A stretch of 25,502 nucleotides of DNA from CAZALT01 sp964485515. Lineage in GTDB: Bacteria; Actinomycetota; Acidimicrobiia; Acidimicrobiales; Acidimicrobilacustridaceae. The stretch covers positions 1-25,502 of the forward strand of contig CAZALT010000032.1 in the NCBI GenBank assembly GCA_964485515.1. The letters run 5' to 3'. The notes under the pieces are model-generated. The model did no database searches. It was not told the DNA's origin and was given only the letters and a program-made list of their open reading frames with translations. Of this stretch, positions 7,161 through 15,424 are shown piece by piece. How positions within the stretch are numbered: position 1 is the first letter of the stretch; each line of letters opens with the position of its first letter. The position numbers and the translations under genes are program-made.

Positions 7161-8977
7161 GACCCATCCTCCACACGACGGAGGTCTGCCAGTGCCGGCC
7201 GTGCTGCCTCGATGGCGTCCCAGAGCTCGTCGAAGCCTGGGGGCAGGACGCTTGCTCCTGCCGCCGTGGCACGCAACCGGGGTACGAGCCGGTCCAGGTC
7301 GTCGAGCGCTTCGGGGCGGTCGCCGACGACGCGGGCGAGCAGTTCGAAGATCCCGTTGGTGCGGGCACCGAACACCCACGAACCGGATTCACCGTTCTGT
7401 TCCTCCCCGATGAAGGCTGCGGGATCAGTGATCCCGAGGATCAGGAGGAGGAACTTCAGGAACTTGTCGGGGGTGTTGATCTGCCTGGCGAGGATCTCGT
7501 CGAGGCGGTCGTCAGGGTCGTCGATGAGCGTGCAGCGAACCACGGTCGCTTGGCGCAGTTCCACTCCCCCGGGGCCCGTGGTCGTTGCGTGGACGGCGAT
7601 GAAAGGGGTCACCTCATCGAGCGCCACCGGGCCGAGCTCGGCGTCGACGGCCACGCCGGCGGTCTGGCTGTGCACCGAGCCGGGGAGTGAGACGAGTTCA
7701 AGCGTGACGGAGACGCCCTCGGGCAGGTCGAACGCATCTCCTTTGATCCGCTCCACGTAACGGTCATCACCCGTTCGGCGCACGGTTGCAGTCAGGCGTC
7801 GCTCAGCGAATCGTCGGAGCACGTCGAGGAGTTGGCGAAGCGCCTCTTCGATCGGGTCAGCTTCCGCTCCACCGACCGCGTCGTATGGTTCAAGGATCGC
7901 TCCGATGCCTGCTTCGTCGTCGAGGAACGAGGCGACGCCCATCTTCGTTGCTCCAGTGACGAGCTCGACGAGAAACTCGACGTTTCCTCCGAATGCCGCA
8001 CTGGTGGCGTTCGCCGATCCGATGAACACGTGGGCCAGTCGACTGCGTTCGACGATGTAGAGCTTGGCGTGGAGGCCGGTGAGTCGGCCTCGATCGGTGA
8101 GTTGCTCGGCCGGTGCCTCCGGGTCGTCGAGGTCGGCGGCGGAACTCACGACCATCGACTTGTCGAGCCGGTCGATAAGGCCGGGTTCCAGGCGATCGAG
8201 GTCCTCGACGCGCGAGACGACGGTGACCTCGGAGTCGGGTGAGGGTGCGACGGTGTCGATGCCTTCCGCGTTCAGGAATGGCGCCATGACCAGGTGGCGA
8301 TAGCCGGTGAAGTCGGGGCGGGCGTTGATCCCGTCGATCCCGAGCGGCCAGAAGGCCAGGTCTTTGTCCACCCCGTCGGGCCACTCCCACTCAGCCCGAT
8401 GAGCGGACTCGGCCAATGCCGCGACACGGGACCGTCGCTCGGCAGCGACCGGAGCGACCGAGAGGTCCGGCAGCGCGTTGATGAAGCCGGCCAGCGGACG
8501 GTTCGTCTTTTTTCGCCGGGCGAGTTCGTACCCATCGAGGCGCAGCGAGAGATCCCAACTGGTGTCGTGGGTCAGGTTCCGGGTGAGGCAGAGGAACCGG
8601 ACCGCCGGAGCGTCTCCGTCTTCGCTGACGTAGCGAAGGAACCACACCTTGGGGTGAAACAGCGCTCCGGGTCGTGGGCGTCGGACCTCGTGGATCATTG
8701 GTTCGAGAAACGCGTAGAGGCTGTTGCCCGACGAGGGAACCTTCATCTGCCCGGCCTGACAGAAGACATCGACACGTTCCGACGCGGAACGCACGGCTTC
8801 CATCGCCGCGACGGGGTCGCTTGTCCCCGACAGTCGGAACGATGCGAACGCGAGAGGAACAACAAGTGCCGCGTCGAAGCTGAGCGTGAAGGTCGTGCCG
8901 ATCGCCCCATCGAGCCGGTAGCCGACCGGAGGACGCAGGATGTCGAGGAGGATCTGGCGACTGTCAGGCGGCAGCAC
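7157..8977 (-). CDS. Phospholipase D-like (double HxK) putative nuclease
   Basis: The GTG at 8977 has a GGAG eight bases upstream and overlaps the DUF6361 gene by 14 bp, giving 606 aa. Two PLD/HKD-type half sites are visible. The first is FHPKVWFLRY (107-116) followed by CLTRNLTHDTSWD (130-142). The second is LHAKLYIVE (302-310) followed by FIGSANATSAAFGGNVE (318-334). The HxK plus GSxN/T arrangement is that of the PLD superfamily, which includes phosphodiesterases and DNA/RNA nucleases such as restriction enzymes. The aspartate of classical HxKx4D is not well conserved in either site. In a helicase operon a nuclease role is more likely than lipid hydrolysis, but that is inference. The C-terminal 270 residues are uncharacterised. 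Confidence 0.87.
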   Translation of the reverse strand: MLPPDSRQILLDILRPPVGYRLDGAIGTTFTLSFDAALVVPLAFASFRLSGTSDPVAAMEAVRSASERVDVFCQAGQMKVPSSGNSLYAFLEPMIHEVRRPRPGALFHPKVWFLRYVSEDGDAPAVRFLCLTRNLTHDTSWDLSLRLDGYELARRKKTNRPLAGFINALPDLSVAPVAAERRSRVAALAESAHRAEWEWPDGVDKDLAFWPLGIDGINARPDFTGYRHLVMAPFLNAEGIDTVAPSPDSEVTVVSRVEDLDRLEPGLIDRLDKSMVVSSAADLDDPEAPAEQLTDRGRLTGLHAKLYIVERSRLAHVFIGSANATSAAFGGNVEFLVELVTGATKMGVASFLDDEAGIGAILEPYDAVGGAEADPIEEALRQLLDVLRRFAERRLTATVRRTGDDRYVERIKGDAFDLPEGVSVTLELVSLPGSVHSQTAGVAVDAELGPVALDEVTPFIAVHATTTGPGGVELRQATVVRCTLIDDPDDRLDEILARQINTPDKFLKFLLLILGITDPAAFIGEEQNGESGSWVFGARTNGIFELLARVVGDRPEALDDLDRLVPRLRATAAGASVLPPGFDELWDAIEAARPALADLRRVEDGS

Positions 8978-10211
8978 TGGGCGTCTCCGCGGCCTCGACG
9001 ATGTCGGTGACGAGACGCCGAACCGTCGGCCACCGGTAGACGAGCCGATCGGCCCCCGCTGCACCGTTCCAGTTCCTGAGCAGACGCTCGTTCACGAGTC
9101 GCGCCTGCGCCTTCTTCTTCTGACGGATCTCGCGCTGCTCGATGAGCCTCGCAGCCGTCTTGTCCTGAGGCAGTCTCGATGCCGGGCCGGACTGGACGAG
9201 GCCGAGCCACTCGCTGGCGAACTCGCGGGTCCAGGGACCGATCCGGGGATTGAAGCTGTGGATCTCTCGCCACCAGGCCGACATGTCCCACCCGGCGACC
9301 ACGTCCCGGTCTGCCTCGCAGTCTTCTGCCCACGTCGCGAGCTCGCCGAGGTAGTGGTCGACCTTGCCCGTCACTCGGTTGAAGCCGGCCTTCTCGTAGG
9401 CGCGGGCGAGCAGGAGGTTGTAGAGCAGCGTCGCGCCATGGAACACGAGTGAGAAGACCCGAGCTTCTTCGAGAATCTGGACGATGTGCTCGTTGGCCGT
9501 GAGAGCCAGCGGCTCCTCCCAGGGGCCGAAGGTTGTTGCTAGCGGAGGTTGAGCAGACCCGACGAGATGAGCCAAGAGTGTGCCCTCGACCTCCTTCTGT
9601 ATCCGCTCACGCAGCCACAAGCCCTCGTCGGGGGTCAGTGCGAAGCCACCGTCGACGACCGCCGGAAAGTCTGGCGGCGCGTCCAGGACATCCCAGTCCG
9701 ACCTCGCGCGAGCCACCCGCTCGTCCGCTGCATCAGGATCGAGCTTGTCGAGAGCGGCGACCGATCCGAGTCCATCTGGTGACACCGGGCTCCTCAGGAC
9801 CCCGAAGGTGTCCAACCCACCCCAGTAGATCGCCGACGGCAAGATCTTCACGCCGACCCCAGCGCGACTGCCGATCAAACCCTCAAGATCCGGGCCATCG
9901 TCCGCCCCCAATGCCGAGTCCTTCAGCGTCGCGATCAACGAGCGCTCCGACGCGTTCACCCGGCGCAGGAGGTCGTCGCCCGAGCGACCGCGTGCCTCGT
10001 GCATCTGAAACAACCACGGCACGAACAGGAAGTACCGGGCGCGGGTCTGGATCACCGACGTCCCCGGGAACAAACGGTTGGCGTAGACGTCACGGATCTG
10101 ACCGATACCCAGTTCGTCGCGGCTTTCAGCCGTGGCGCCCAACCGAACAAGTTCACGCGCTCGACGCTGTTGCTCAGCCGATTCGTCCAACCACGCCATC
10201 ACCGACGGCAT
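8964..10211 (-). CDS. DUF6361 family protein
   Basis: The 415 aa protein begins MPSVMAWLD, followed by ESRDELGIGQIRDVYANRLFPGTSVIQTR in two conserved blocks (RDELGIGQIRD, LFPGTSVIQTRARYFLFVPW). This N terminus matches my recollection of DUF6361, a family of unknown function that recurs beside PLD-like proteins and helicases. No catalytic motif stands out. The C terminus is basic with a WNGAAGADRLVYRW stretch. It is the first gene of the overlapping three-gene operon. A role in sensing or binding the target of the system is possible but unsupported by sequence. An alternative start at 10199 (MAWLDE) would only drop four residues; the longer start fits the family's usual beginning. Confidence 0.85.
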   Translation of the reverse strand: MPSVMAWLDESAEQQRRARELVRLGATAESRDELGIGQIRDVYANRLFPGTSVIQTRARYFLFVPWLFQMHEARGRSGDDLLRRVNASERSLIATLKDSALGADDGPDLEGLIGSRAGVGVKILPSAIYWGGLDTFGVLRSPVSPDGLGSVAALDKLDPDAADERVARARSDWDVLDAPPDFPAVVDGGFALTPDEGLWLRERIQKEVEGTLLAHLVGSAQPPLATTFGPWEEPLALTANEHIVQILEEARVFSLVFHGATLLYNLLLARAYEKAGFNRVTGKVDHYLGELATWAEDCEADRDVVAGWDMSAWWREIHSFNPRIGPWTREFASEWLGLVQSGPASRLPQDKTAARLIEQREIRQKKKAQARLVNERLLRNWNGAAGADRLVYRWPTVRRLVTDIVEAAETPSAAA

Positions 10212-10269
10212 CCGACCTCACGCCTCCCGCGTTCGCGACCGTCGACCTTCGGCCGCCCGCTTTCGGACG

Positions 10270-10275
10270 ATTGTA
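10270..10275 (-). promoter_or_regulatory. Possible -10 element of the DUF6361 operon
   Basis: TACAAT on the minus strand, 59 bp upstream of the DUF6361 start, is a near-consensus -10 hexamer in an otherwise GC-rich gap (10212-10374). No convincing -35 box is found 16-19 bp upstream, so this is a weak call. The gap contains no other gene. Confidence 0.3.
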
Positions 10276-10374
10276 GTGACGGCCTACGACAGCGATCTCG
10301 GCGCCGATGGTCGGTCCCCCTACGTCGACTCCGATCGGACGCTACCTCCGCCGCACCGCCCGCCGATCGAAGAG

Positions 10375-12223
10375 TCACGCGCTCTGTGCGTCGGGGCCAT
10401 TCGGCTGGGCGGTCCGTCGGAACGATGCGAATCGCTCCGGCAATACGAGGTCATTCTCGTCCGCGAAGCACCTGAGCCGCCTGTAGTTCCGCGATGCCGA
10501 TGAGAGGCCAAGGTCTTCGAGAATCGCCAGGCAGTTCTCGCCTCGCCTGATCGCGGCCCGCACCCTCGCCGAGTCGACCCACACTCCCTTTGCTTGTCCG
10601 AATGAGACACGAACCATCGGCGCTTCGGACGCGGGATCGACATCCCCCGCGAAGTCGCGCAGGCGAGACAGCTCCGACTCCAAGCGACGATTCTCCGCTC
10701 GCAGATACTCAATCTCCTGCTGCTCCGACATCACAGAGCCCGTCACCCTGATCCCCAGCGCGCCCATCCGTCCGGCCTCCAATCGCCGGACAGCGCTGAT
10801 CATCGAGTCGTCACGAATCCGGTTGTAGTGCTTGAGGAGGACCTCTCTACTCGACCACCGGCCCATGCGAACGACAGTGTCCACGGGCACGTTCGCATCG
10901 AGAAGCAAAGTTGACCCTGAGATCCTCAGGGCCTTGGTCGTCGGCGGGTAGTCCGGATGCCCGACGCATGCTCGGACTGCCGCTTCCTTGAACTTCTTCG
11001 AGTAGGTCCCGGGGTACGGGCGGTTCCCGGTTTCGGGGTCAACCCAGACCGGCGCGTCGTGCGCGAGCCCACACCCGGAATGCGGATTCACTCCTGCCCC
11101 GAGATGCAATCCCAGGTCCGAGCTGCATGCTTCGCAGGCACGCGAACCCGGCCTCTCCCGGTGAGCGAGGATGTGGTCAGCCAGCAGCGACGCCGTCGAC
11201 GCGTCCAGAACGAAGGGGTCTCGTGTCGCTCGCTCAGTCTTACCGACGCCCTTCTCCCCGCCCTCTTCGACGTAGACCTTGGTGAGGGTGACGACCGCCT
11301 CTCCCGGGAACCTCTCCGGCCCAGTGATCATCCCGACTTCGAGGCCGAGAAGTTCGGACCTTCTGAGCAGGCCGACGTAGCCAACTCTGATCGACGGAGC
11401 GAGCCACGACACCATGGCGCTCTCAAGTCGTGCGAGCTCTCCGTAGCTGAGAGCGCACTGATAGTAGTTGCTGTTCTTCCGTTCGTCGAAGGGCGTTACG
11501 TCGACGTTCCTGAAGGGGTTCCCCTTGATCGGCGCAGGCCCTCGTGCCCCACCTTGTCCCGCATTCTCCTGTAAACTCGATCGCTGTGTTGAAGATCGCA
11601 CCCAGGGCAACGATGTAGCCGATGATCGTCTTTCGCTTGAAGCGGGGGTAGTGGTCGGGACAGGTCCCGTCCCAGGCACGCGGGTTCGTCGCCAAGAGGG
11701 TGGACTCGGCGCGAGCGACAAGCTCATGGCGACCAGCCGCTTCCGCACGAGCGAAGCACGCAGGACAGATGAGTAGCCGGTTCCTGAAACGTAGGGCGTC
11801 GCGTCGCCCAATCGACTCCATCGGTACGTTCGCGATGTCCGCAGCGTGGTCGTAGACGCTCCGGAGGTAGAGGTCCACGACGCTTCGGGCGGACCCGGTC
11901 CTCACATCGAAGAAGTCACCCAGTGCATCTGAGGTTCCGACCATTGCTGCAAGCGTCGGGCCCGTCGCCTCCGCATCGTCGAGCGCTGCATCGGCGGTGA
12001 TCTCGCTGCCCCGCTCTCGGGCGGTCGTGCGGTCCGTCTCGCCGAACAACTCGACGGGGTCAGGAACACGGGTTCCAGCTTGCCGCGACGCCTTGATCAG
12101 GGTTTCGAAGCTGCGGCAGTCCTCCAGTGACTTCGCCTTCCAGTAGACCTCGGGGCCACCGCGCTCTCTGCGATAGCCGAAGAGAATGCCGCCACCGGGA
12201 AGCTGACGCTTCACTCTGCCCAT
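10375..12223 (-). pseudogene. Atypical tyrosine recombinase, split by a frameshift near 11565
   Basis: Two overlapping minus-strand frames (12223-11423 and 11811-10375) join into one protein of about 615 aa if one frameshift is placed near 11560-11575, where FNTAIEFTGE in one frame continues as NAGQGGARGPAPIKGNPFRN in the other. The second part has a tyrosine-recombinase core: LLRRSELLGL (first Arg and Glu), TKALRISGSTLLLDANVP where HxxR should be (here K-A-L-R), GRWSS and the nucleophile region LLKHYNRI. Cys pairs occur in the N-terminal part (CPACF) and in an insertion (CEACSS ... HSGCGLAH). The C terminus has a coiled coil (MSEQQEIEYLRAENRRLE) and an HTH-like end. It may be a genuine frameshift mutation or a sequencing error. 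Confidence 0.7.
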
Positions 12224-12420
12224 CGGCCGGACCTCCCCTCAATGAGCGAGGAAAGCGCCGACGAGAGCATGCCGGCGAGTTCTTCGAGGAACCTGATCTG
12301 TTCCTCTCGTTCGCGGCAGGTCGCTTCGAGCACAGCCAATCGAATCTCTAGCGGGAGGTCGTTCACGTGTTGGTCCGCGGCGTTGGCCCGATGACCGGGG
12401 TCCTCTGGGTATGCATCCAT
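12211..12420 (-). CDS. Small coiled-coil protein upstream of the tyrosine recombinase
   Basis: The 69 aa ORF starts at ATG 12420 and overlaps the recombinase start by 13 bp. Its centre (LEIRLAVLEATCREREEQIRFLEEL) is a strongly amphipathic heptad-like helix, suggesting an oligomerising partner or a small regulator. Several integrase operons carry such a small upstream gene, but I do not recognise this one. Coupling to the recombinase frame is the main evidence. Confidence 0.5.
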   Translation of the reverse strand: MDAYPEDPGHRANAADQHVNDLPLEIRLAVLEATCREREEQIRFLEELAGMLSSALSSLIEGRSGRWAE

Positions 12421-12430
12421 ACCCCCTTAC

Positions 12431-13057
12431 GTGGGTGGGCGAGCCGGGTCTCCCACACGTGCATCTACATCGGGGCCCGGTCGGACTCCTCCGTGTGCCT
12501 GTAGCTGCGCAATCAGGAGCGCAATCTGTGTACTCGAACGCCGCATCGTCGAAGAGCTCCATCCCTGGATCGACGAAGTGTTCTCACGCGAGCACCTCGA
12601 CCTCCGGGCCGAGCAGCTCGCAGCCGCTGCGGACTCCCACGACGACCAGCCCGGACGGGACCTCGTTCGGCTGCGGTCGGAGCGATCGGCTGCGAAGGCC
12701 CGACTGAATCGGGTCTACGAGCTGATGGAAGACCCGGACTACCCGCCGGACCGAGCGAAGGCGAAGCTGGCGGAGCACCGAGCGGCAATCGCCTCCCTCG
12801 ACTCCGAGATCGCCACGCTGACGACGTCAGCGGGAACCGACTGGACAGCCGGCGACTACCGAGCTGCCCTCGCATCCTTCGGCGGCATTGGCAACATCAT
12901 CGCCGCGGCCGAACCCTCGGAACGCCGAGACATCTACCGGCTGATGGGCCTCTCACTGACCTACCGCAAGACCGACACCGGAACAGGCTTGCTCACCGGC
13001 GTCGTGGCTCCCCCCGTCCCGCGGGGGGTTATGTTGCGTGTCGGAGGGGGGACTTGA
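12431..13057 (+). pseudogene. C-terminal remnant of a large serine recombinase
   Basis: From about 12530 the frame encodes RRIVEELHPWIDEVFS, a long Ala/Arg/Glu coiled coil (LRSERSAAKARLNRVYELM), and a terminal part ERRDIYRLMGLSLTYRK ... PPVPRGVMLRVGGGT. This pattern (zinc-ribbon exit, coiled coil, 'LYxxLGLxLTY' and a Gly-rich end) is that of the C-terminal region of actinobacterial large serine recombinases. The resolvase catalytic domain and most of the zinc ribbon are missing; upstream sequence is occupied by the opposite-strand recombinase operon. It is therefore a truncated remnant. The last codons (RVGGGT-stop) are spelled by a tRNA T-arm-like sequence, which suggests that the 3' end of the gene was created at an attachment site. 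Confidence 0.7.
13010..13028. repeat. 7-bp GC hairpin near the recombinase 3' end
   Basis: CCCCCCG (13010-13016) and CGGGGGG (13022-13028) form a perfect stem with a 5-base loop, followed by TTAT. It lies within the last codons of the serine recombinase remnant. It could be a weak terminator or part of the old attachment site; the lack of a U-tract makes termination doubtful. Confidence 0.35.
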
Positions 13058-13059
13058 AC
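13038..13059 (-). other. tRNA T-arm-like sequence, probable attachment-site scar
   Basis: On the minus strand this reads GTTCAAGTCCCCCC followed by TCCGACAC, which matches the T-loop (TTCAAGT), the 3' T-stem and the acceptor 3' strand of a bacterial tRNA, closest to tRNA-Leu types. The 5' T-stem does not pair (CGGCG against CCCCC), and no acceptor or anticodon half is found in the preceding 100 bases. It is thus only the 3' end of a tRNA, as left by site-specific integration into a tRNA gene. Confidence 0.45.
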
Positions 13060-13385
13060 GCCGGATTCTGCCGTCCCATCCCGTACCACCGAGTCCCTAT
13101 ACGTGCAGGTCAGAGGTGGTTTTTCGGAAGGTGGACTTCCGTCAGGTCATCTTCCGTATCGGCCCGTACCACCCTGTTTCCAGGACTTTCGCGGACAAGA
13201 TGATGACAAGCCGGAGGGTGTGTCGACACAGGGCGAAAATCGTATGTCCATCCACGACGCGGGTCTCCCCTCCGACACCTCGCGCTTGTCATCACGATGT
13301 CCTCGCCACCGCGCCGCGATGTCATCACCTGTCATCGGTTGTCATCACGGATCCTGCCGACGTGTCGCGCGTCGGGAACGCTTCA
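13060..13385. other. Gene-free spacer with palindrome and repeats
   Basis: No ORF here has protein-like composition; the frames present are shadows of each other. The spacer separates the serine recombinase remnant from the abiE operon. It contains the perfect 12-bp palindrome TGTGTCGACACA (13219-13230), one inverse copy of TGTCATCA (13201-13208), and the cluster of TGTCATC repeats listed separately. It may be the end region of an integrated element. Confidence 0.5.
13287..13348 (+). repeat. TGTCATCAC repeat cluster with 10-bp tandem phasing
   Basis: TGTCATCAC occurs at 13287 and 13320, TGTCATCGG at 13330 and TGTCATCAC at 13340. The last three are tandem at exactly 10-bp spacing and the first lies 33 bp upstream. 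A reverse copy (TGATGACA) is at 13201. Spacing of one helical turn puts all copies on one face of the DNA, typical of binding sites for a recombinase accessory protein, replication initiator or regulator. The bound protein is unknown. Confidence 0.55.
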
Positions 13386-14288
13386 TCACTCCGCCGCCCG
13401 CCAGGCGCCCGTCGACGGATCCCACCTCCGCGTCTCGGCGGTGCCATCGAGGATCGGGTCGGCGAACTCGATGAGGGACTCGACGAGATCATCGATGCGT
13501 TCGGGGGCTTCGTCCTCGAGCTTCTGCTTTGTTCGCCAGGCCGCCCATCTCGGCTGCGCGACTGCGCCGAACCCGTCGAGCACCGCGCTCAATGGGGCGA
13601 GCGTCGCTTGCCGGTAGTTGGCCACGAGCCGTGTCGAGGCGACGAGCTGCGCGCCAGGCAGTGGACGGGACCGAACGATCCGGTGGAGGTCGACGAAGTC
13701 GCGCCATCGGGTGTTGGCCGTTCCTCGCTGAACTGCCGTGACGAGCTTCTCGGCGATGACCATCTCGATGGAGTAGCCGAGGACGTTGATGGTGCCGCCG
13801 AGGATCCGGGGCACGGACGTCGTCTCCGGTGCGGGTTCGATCGGATCGCCCACGTTGACGTCAACGTGGAAGCTCACGCGTGCGCTCGCGAGCGTGGCCG
13901 GTAGCGAGATCCTCACCCCCGTGTAGCCCGCACTCTCCTCGCGAATCACCTCCGCGCTCGCCTGATCCGTCGCAATGGTGAGGCCGTCCTCGATATTGAG
14001 GGCGGCGATCTCGATGATCGCCTTGGTGACGGTCTCGATGGCGTTGTCGAGATGGAGGCCGGCGAGGTCCACGTCGCGGGTCGCTCGCCGCTCGTCGAAG
14101 GCGGCGAGCAGCACCCCACCCTTGAGGACGAAGCGGTCGCGGTGGCGTGACCGGCTGAGCCGGTCGAGGAACCCTTCGAGCGCGTAGAGCGTGAGGTATT
14201 CGTCGACGGGTCGACCGTCGGCGTTGGCCCGTGCTCGAAGGTCGAGGAACGCCCTGCCGTCGACGGTCGCTCTCGTGGGGCGCGTCAC
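13386..14288 (-). CDS. abiEii: AbiEii-family nucleotidyltransferase toxin
   Basis: A GTG at 14288 gives 300 aa; its GTGA overlaps the stop of the upstream antitoxin gene by 4 bp, which fixes this start over the much longer open frame (to 14666). The nucleotidyltransferase signature is present: FVLKGGVLLAAF (53-64) followed by RATRDVDLAG (68-77), with the catalytic Asp pair D72/D74. Type IV AbiE toxins of this fold add nucleotides to tRNA acceptor ends or otherwise block translation and can abort phage infection. Length and motifs fit the family. The C-terminal part (FVDLHRIV, RWAAWRTKQ) is the usual helical domain. It is probably functional, since no disruption is visible. Confidence 0.9.
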   Translation of the reverse strand: MTRPTRATVDGRAFLDLRARANADGRPVDEYLTLYALEGFLDRLSRSRHRDRFVLKGGVLLAAFDERRATRDVDLAGLHLDNAIETVTKAIIEIAALNIEDGLTIATDQASAEVIREESAGYTGVRISLPATLASARVSFHVDVNVGDPIEPAPETTSVPRILGGTINVLGYSIEMVIAEKLVTAVQRGTANTRWRDFVDLHRIVRSRPLPGAQLVASTRLVANYRQATLAPLSAVLDGFGAVAQPRWAAWRTKQKLEDEAPERIDDLVESLIEFADPILDGTAETRRWDPSTGAWRAAE

Positions 14289-14872
14289 AGGAGGATCTGC
14301 AGTGCAGCGCGGATGGGTTGGGCGGCCTTCGGGCCGATGGCTGTGGCCAGATCGAGCAGCTGCGAGGGCTGCCTTCCGGGTCGGCGCAGCCAACGCTTGA
14401 GTGCCTCGACGGCTTGATCCGTACCTTCGAGATGGCGGATGCGGAAGGCGTCGCAGATCGAGCGCTCGGCGGAGTACAACCCGATGCGGTAGCCGGCGCC
14501 GACGTCGAGGTCTTCGCGGCCGAGGTCGAAGGTCTTCGGGTCGAACTTGTGCCAGGTGATGGGAGCCGACGTCGCGGGTGTTCGTGTCCCCCGAGGCAGG
14601 GCGAGGTCGATCGTCGCCGGGATCTCGTCGGTCAGGTCGTGACGGGCGAGCGCGCTGGTGAGGCACATCGTCGCCCGCTCGGAACGAAACGCCGCCTCGA
14701 TGAGGTCCGGATCGGCGTCCAGCGTCGTGGCGCTGAACAGACCGCGACCGATCTTCTCGATCGCCCCCTGGGCGTTGAGGTTCTGAAGCTGGCGGTCCGA
14801 CAGACCACGCCGACGGGCGTCGGAGTACGTGAACAGCTCCGGGAGCTCCGAGGGGAGGCCGGCGGTACCCAT
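14285..14872 (-). CDS. abiEi: AbiEi-family antitoxin/transcriptional regulator
   Basis: The ATG at 14872 gives 195 aa. The N terminus is a winged helix (FTYSDARRRGLSDRQLQNLNAQGAIEK in two parts: TYSDARRRGLSDRQL and GAIEKIGRGLF), followed by the AbiEi C-terminal domain with LTSALARHDLTDEIP, ITWHKFD and LYSAERSICDAFRIR. These match type IV antitoxins, which repress their own operon. The open frame extends to 15070, but that extension is Arg-rich and crosses a good promoter, so the shorter start is preferred. It overlaps abiEii by GTGA. The opposite-strand neighbour at 14992 diverges from the same intergenic space. Confidence 0.9.
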   Translation of the reverse strand: MGTAGLPSELPELFTYSDARRRGLSDRQLQNLNAQGAIEKIGRGLFSATTLDADPDLIEAAFRSERATMCLTSALARHDLTDEIPATIDLALPRGTRTPATSAPITWHKFDPKTFDLGREDLDVGAGYRIGLYSAERSICDAFRIRHLEGTDQAVEALKRWLRRPGRQPSQLLDLATAIGPKAAQPIRAALQILL

Positions 14873-14879
14873 GGGGGAA

Positions 14880-14908
14880 AGCGTACCCAGATACCCGCCA
14901 TATGACAA
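14880..14908 (-). promoter_or_regulatory. Probable abiE promoter, leaderless
   Basis: On the minus strand TTGTCA (14903-14908) and TACGCT (14880-14885) are separated by 17 bp, a good sigma-70/SigA-type pair. The abiEi ATG begins 8 bases after the -10 box and has no Shine-Dalgarno sequence, which suggests a leaderless mRNA. The direct repeat GGGTA-TCT-GGGTA lies in the spacer region and could be bound by AbiEi. Confidence 0.5.
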
Positions 14909-14991
14909 CGGTTTCCGTCGCACCTCCCGGCCTCCGGCGATCTCGTCACTGGCCCGGCGTACCGTTCGGTGACGAGCCGAAGGAGACTGAC

Positions 14992-15348
14992 ATGCCCAGC
15001 CCATCCATCGTCGCAGCCTTCGATGCAGCGCAGCAGCGGCACGCCCAAGCGGTTGCCGCTCTCGTCCCACTGCTCATCGAGATGGCGCTCGCCACCGTCG
15101 CGGAGGCGCTCCCGGGCGCAACGGTCCTCGAGACCGAAGGCGAGATGAATGAGGACTGGCTCTTCACGCTCCGCATTCAGCGCGTGCTCGACGCTGACGG
15201 CAGGGTGCTCTACGACATCAGCGTTGGCCATGACGATCCCGAGGTCGAGGCCCGGGTCGACGAGGTCGGCTTCGAGTACCTCGACGTGCTCCTGGACCTC
15301 ACCGGCGACGACTACCTCGGGAGGCAGACCGTCCCGCGACCGGCCTAA
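14992..15348 (+). CDS. Conserved small protein, 'MNEDWL' family, copy A
   Basis: The 118 aa product starts at ATG 14992, preceded by AAGGAG at 7 bases. The open frame continues upstream to 14902, but that part crosses the abiE promoter. After a helical N terminus, the core LPGATVLETEGEMNEDWL, LRIQRVLDADGRVLYD, DDPEVEARVDEVG and LLDLTGDDYLG looks like a compact alpha/beta protein of unknown function. It is a clear paralogue of the gene at 18936-19298. The acidic character and location among mobile-element cargo are the only hints about function. No enzymatic motif is seen. Confidence 0.75.
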   Translation: MPSPSIVAAFDAAQQRHAQAVAALVPLLIEMALATVAEALPGATVLETEGEMNEDWLFTLRIQRVLDADGRVLYDISVGHDDPEVEARVDEVGFEYLDVLLDLTGDDYLGRQTVPRPA

Positions 15349-15424
15349 CAGCCCCGTGATGTCCCAGCAGCGATGCTCGAGAGATCGGATGCTCGCTGGT
15401 GCCGGTCGAGCCGGGGACAGGCAT

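Noticed and set aside
3945..10211. DISARM or BREX system
   Set aside because: No DrmB, methylase, BrxC or PglZ gene is present; only the general helicase plus PLD theme is shared.
11540..11600. Programmed ribosomal frameshift in the tyrosine recombinase
   Set aside because: No slippery heptamer or stimulatory structure was seen near 11565; mutation or sequencing error is simpler.
13038..13130. Complete tRNA gene
   Set aside because: Only a T-loop and acceptor-like 3' end is present; the T-stem does not pair and no anticodon arm or 5' acceptor is found.
13287..13348. CRISPR array
   Set aside because: Repeat units are 9-10 bp without spacers of constant length, and no cas gene is nearby.
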